Assembly (NCBI GenBank): GCA_000507305.1
Contig: DF241555.1
Location: 6,954-70,953, forward strand
Source of the DNA: Breviolum minutum Mf 1.05b.01
Taxonomy: Eukaryota; Sar; Dinophyceae; Suessiales; Symbiodiniaceae
DNA length: 64,000 bases
Reading direction: 5' to 3'
The position numbers were made by a program, and so were the translations under genes. The notes beneath the pieces are model-generated. The model was given only the letters and a program-made list of their open reading frames with translations, made no database searches and was not told the DNA's origin. Shown here in pieces: positions 63,211 through 64,000 of this stretch. Positions within the stretch are counted from its first letter, which is position 1. Each line of letters starts with the position of its first letter.

Positions 63211-63930
63211 AGGTCCAAGAGGGTGATCAAGATGCTAGCTTGAGAAAGCTTCAGCTGAAGTTTGCAGATGAGCACACTTTCACTTGTTTTGCTTTGAGCA
63301 TCTCTGGGCCAGGTGTGATTCTCCGCCACATGGCTTTGGTAGCTGCTATTTCAACAGCAGCAGCGTACATTTTCAGGATCTGGGTGAAGTGGCCAGATGT
63401 GGATGAATCTGCAATGGCCAAAGAAAAGCTTTCCTCATGGTCTTCTGGACCCTTTGACTGCTTTCAAGACATGCCCACTTGCTGCTGGACCTGTAGCAAA
63501 GCTGCAGAGATCGGAAAGTCATGTTCTAGTTGCTGGAGTATCAGTGTCATCATATGTCATGATAATTTGAAGCAGATAGAAGAAGCAGTATGACGTGACC
63601 TGAGTGTTTACTAAGTTTGGTGCCCTGGTGTACGATGGGCGGCAAACCTTGATATTCTGGGCTTTCTGACCTTTTGGTTCGCATTCGTTCTCTTCTTGGT
63701 GATAGAGCTATTGGCAATGATTCCCTTTGGTGGCTGCTGCTGTTGTGCTTGGATTGCGGTGCTCACCTACTACCGTCATTCGCTCAGTGACTCAGTGCAG
63801 ATCTGCAGAGCCAGTCATTTGCTTGAAAACGAAATCACATGCACAGGCAATAAATTCCGAGTTGCCTTCGGAATGTCGGGCGCCAACGAATTTACCACTG
63901 CTGCTTGGATTCAGAAACTACATGAAACTA
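63211..63930 (+). CDS. PLAC8-family cysteine-rich membrane protein (partial, runs off the edge)
   Basis: PLAC8 domains are Cys-rich membrane-associated modules found in plant and animal regulators of cell size, metal transport or calcium entry. The exon around 63,430-63,495 reads KLSSWSSGPFDCFQDMPTCC then WTC. The next exon, 63,616-63,786, reads WCPGVRWAANLDILGFLTFW, continues through a hydrophobic span FAFVLFLVIELLAMI, a CCCC cluster and AWIAVLTYYRHSL, then a GT donor. The exon from 63,847 reads NKFRVAFGMSGANEF, joining in phase. W-GxFDC, C-P--RWA, the hydrophobic core and the YYR-L--FGM order match the family. An exon at about 63,211-63,268 (EGDQDASLRKLQLKFA) may be upstream. The final Cys-rich CC-AQEAR part should lie beyond the window. 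Confidence 0.75.
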
Positions 63931-64000
63931 CTATTATATAATATGTATTAAAAGGTATTCATGTGGATCATGACCAATCAGACAGTTTGCTGGGTCATAT

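Overview
The window looks like nuclear DNA of a dinoflagellate, probably of the Symbiodiniaceae type. Every gene I can support lies on the + strand. Genes are cut into many short exons (about 35-90 nt). Reading-frame continuity requires intron donors of GT, GC and GA, nearly all with AG|G acceptors. One gene sits in a tandem array of near-identical copies, another is intronless, and simple repeats are abundant. Most recognisable genes were found by splicing short exons by eye; long open frames alone would miss them.

Layout: 0.7-1.7 kb holds lysine-rich exons that look like the 5' half of a DRC11 (IQCA1) gene. From 1.7 to about 30 kb there are scattered exon-like blocks of genes I cannot name, best at 7.8, 10.9, 15.8-16.0, 18.3-19.5, 20.1-21.1, 23.9-25.1, 26.3-26.9 and 28.9-29.9 kb, interrupted by a large compound microsatellite at 13.6-14.3 kb. 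A membrane-anchored J-domain protein lies at about 30.7-31.4 kb. The AAA+ half of DRC11, a nexin-dynein regulatory complex subunit of cilia, runs from 33.6 to 43.46 kb. Inside one of its introns (36,081-40,488) sits a same-strand copy of a mitochondrial-type EF-Tu gene (copy A). A small unknown gene with an 11-copy minisatellite follows at 43.9-46.8 kb. A second EF-Tu gene (copy B, ten introns in the core, 402 codons resolved exactly) lies at 47.75-51.76 kb. Next come three tandem CHCHD2/10-like genes (52.6-55.2 kb), an intronless acyl-CoA dehydrogenase with a peroxisomal C-terminus (58.98-60.40 kb), a few unplaced exons, and a PLAC8-family gene running off the right edge.

The named genes do not form a pathway. 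EF-Tu and the twin-CX9C proteins point to mitochondria, DRC11 to the flagellum, the dehydrogenase to peroxisomal fatty-acid oxidation and the PLAC8 protein to a membrane. The most notable points are architectural: a housekeeping gene nested in an intron, two EF-Tu copies differing only at synonymous positions, direct repeats at intron ends suggesting intron gain by insertion, and sequences resembling the 3' part of the dinoflagellate spliced leader upstream of genes. Three single N positions fall in repeats or in the truncated EF-Tu exon and probably mark assembly gaps.
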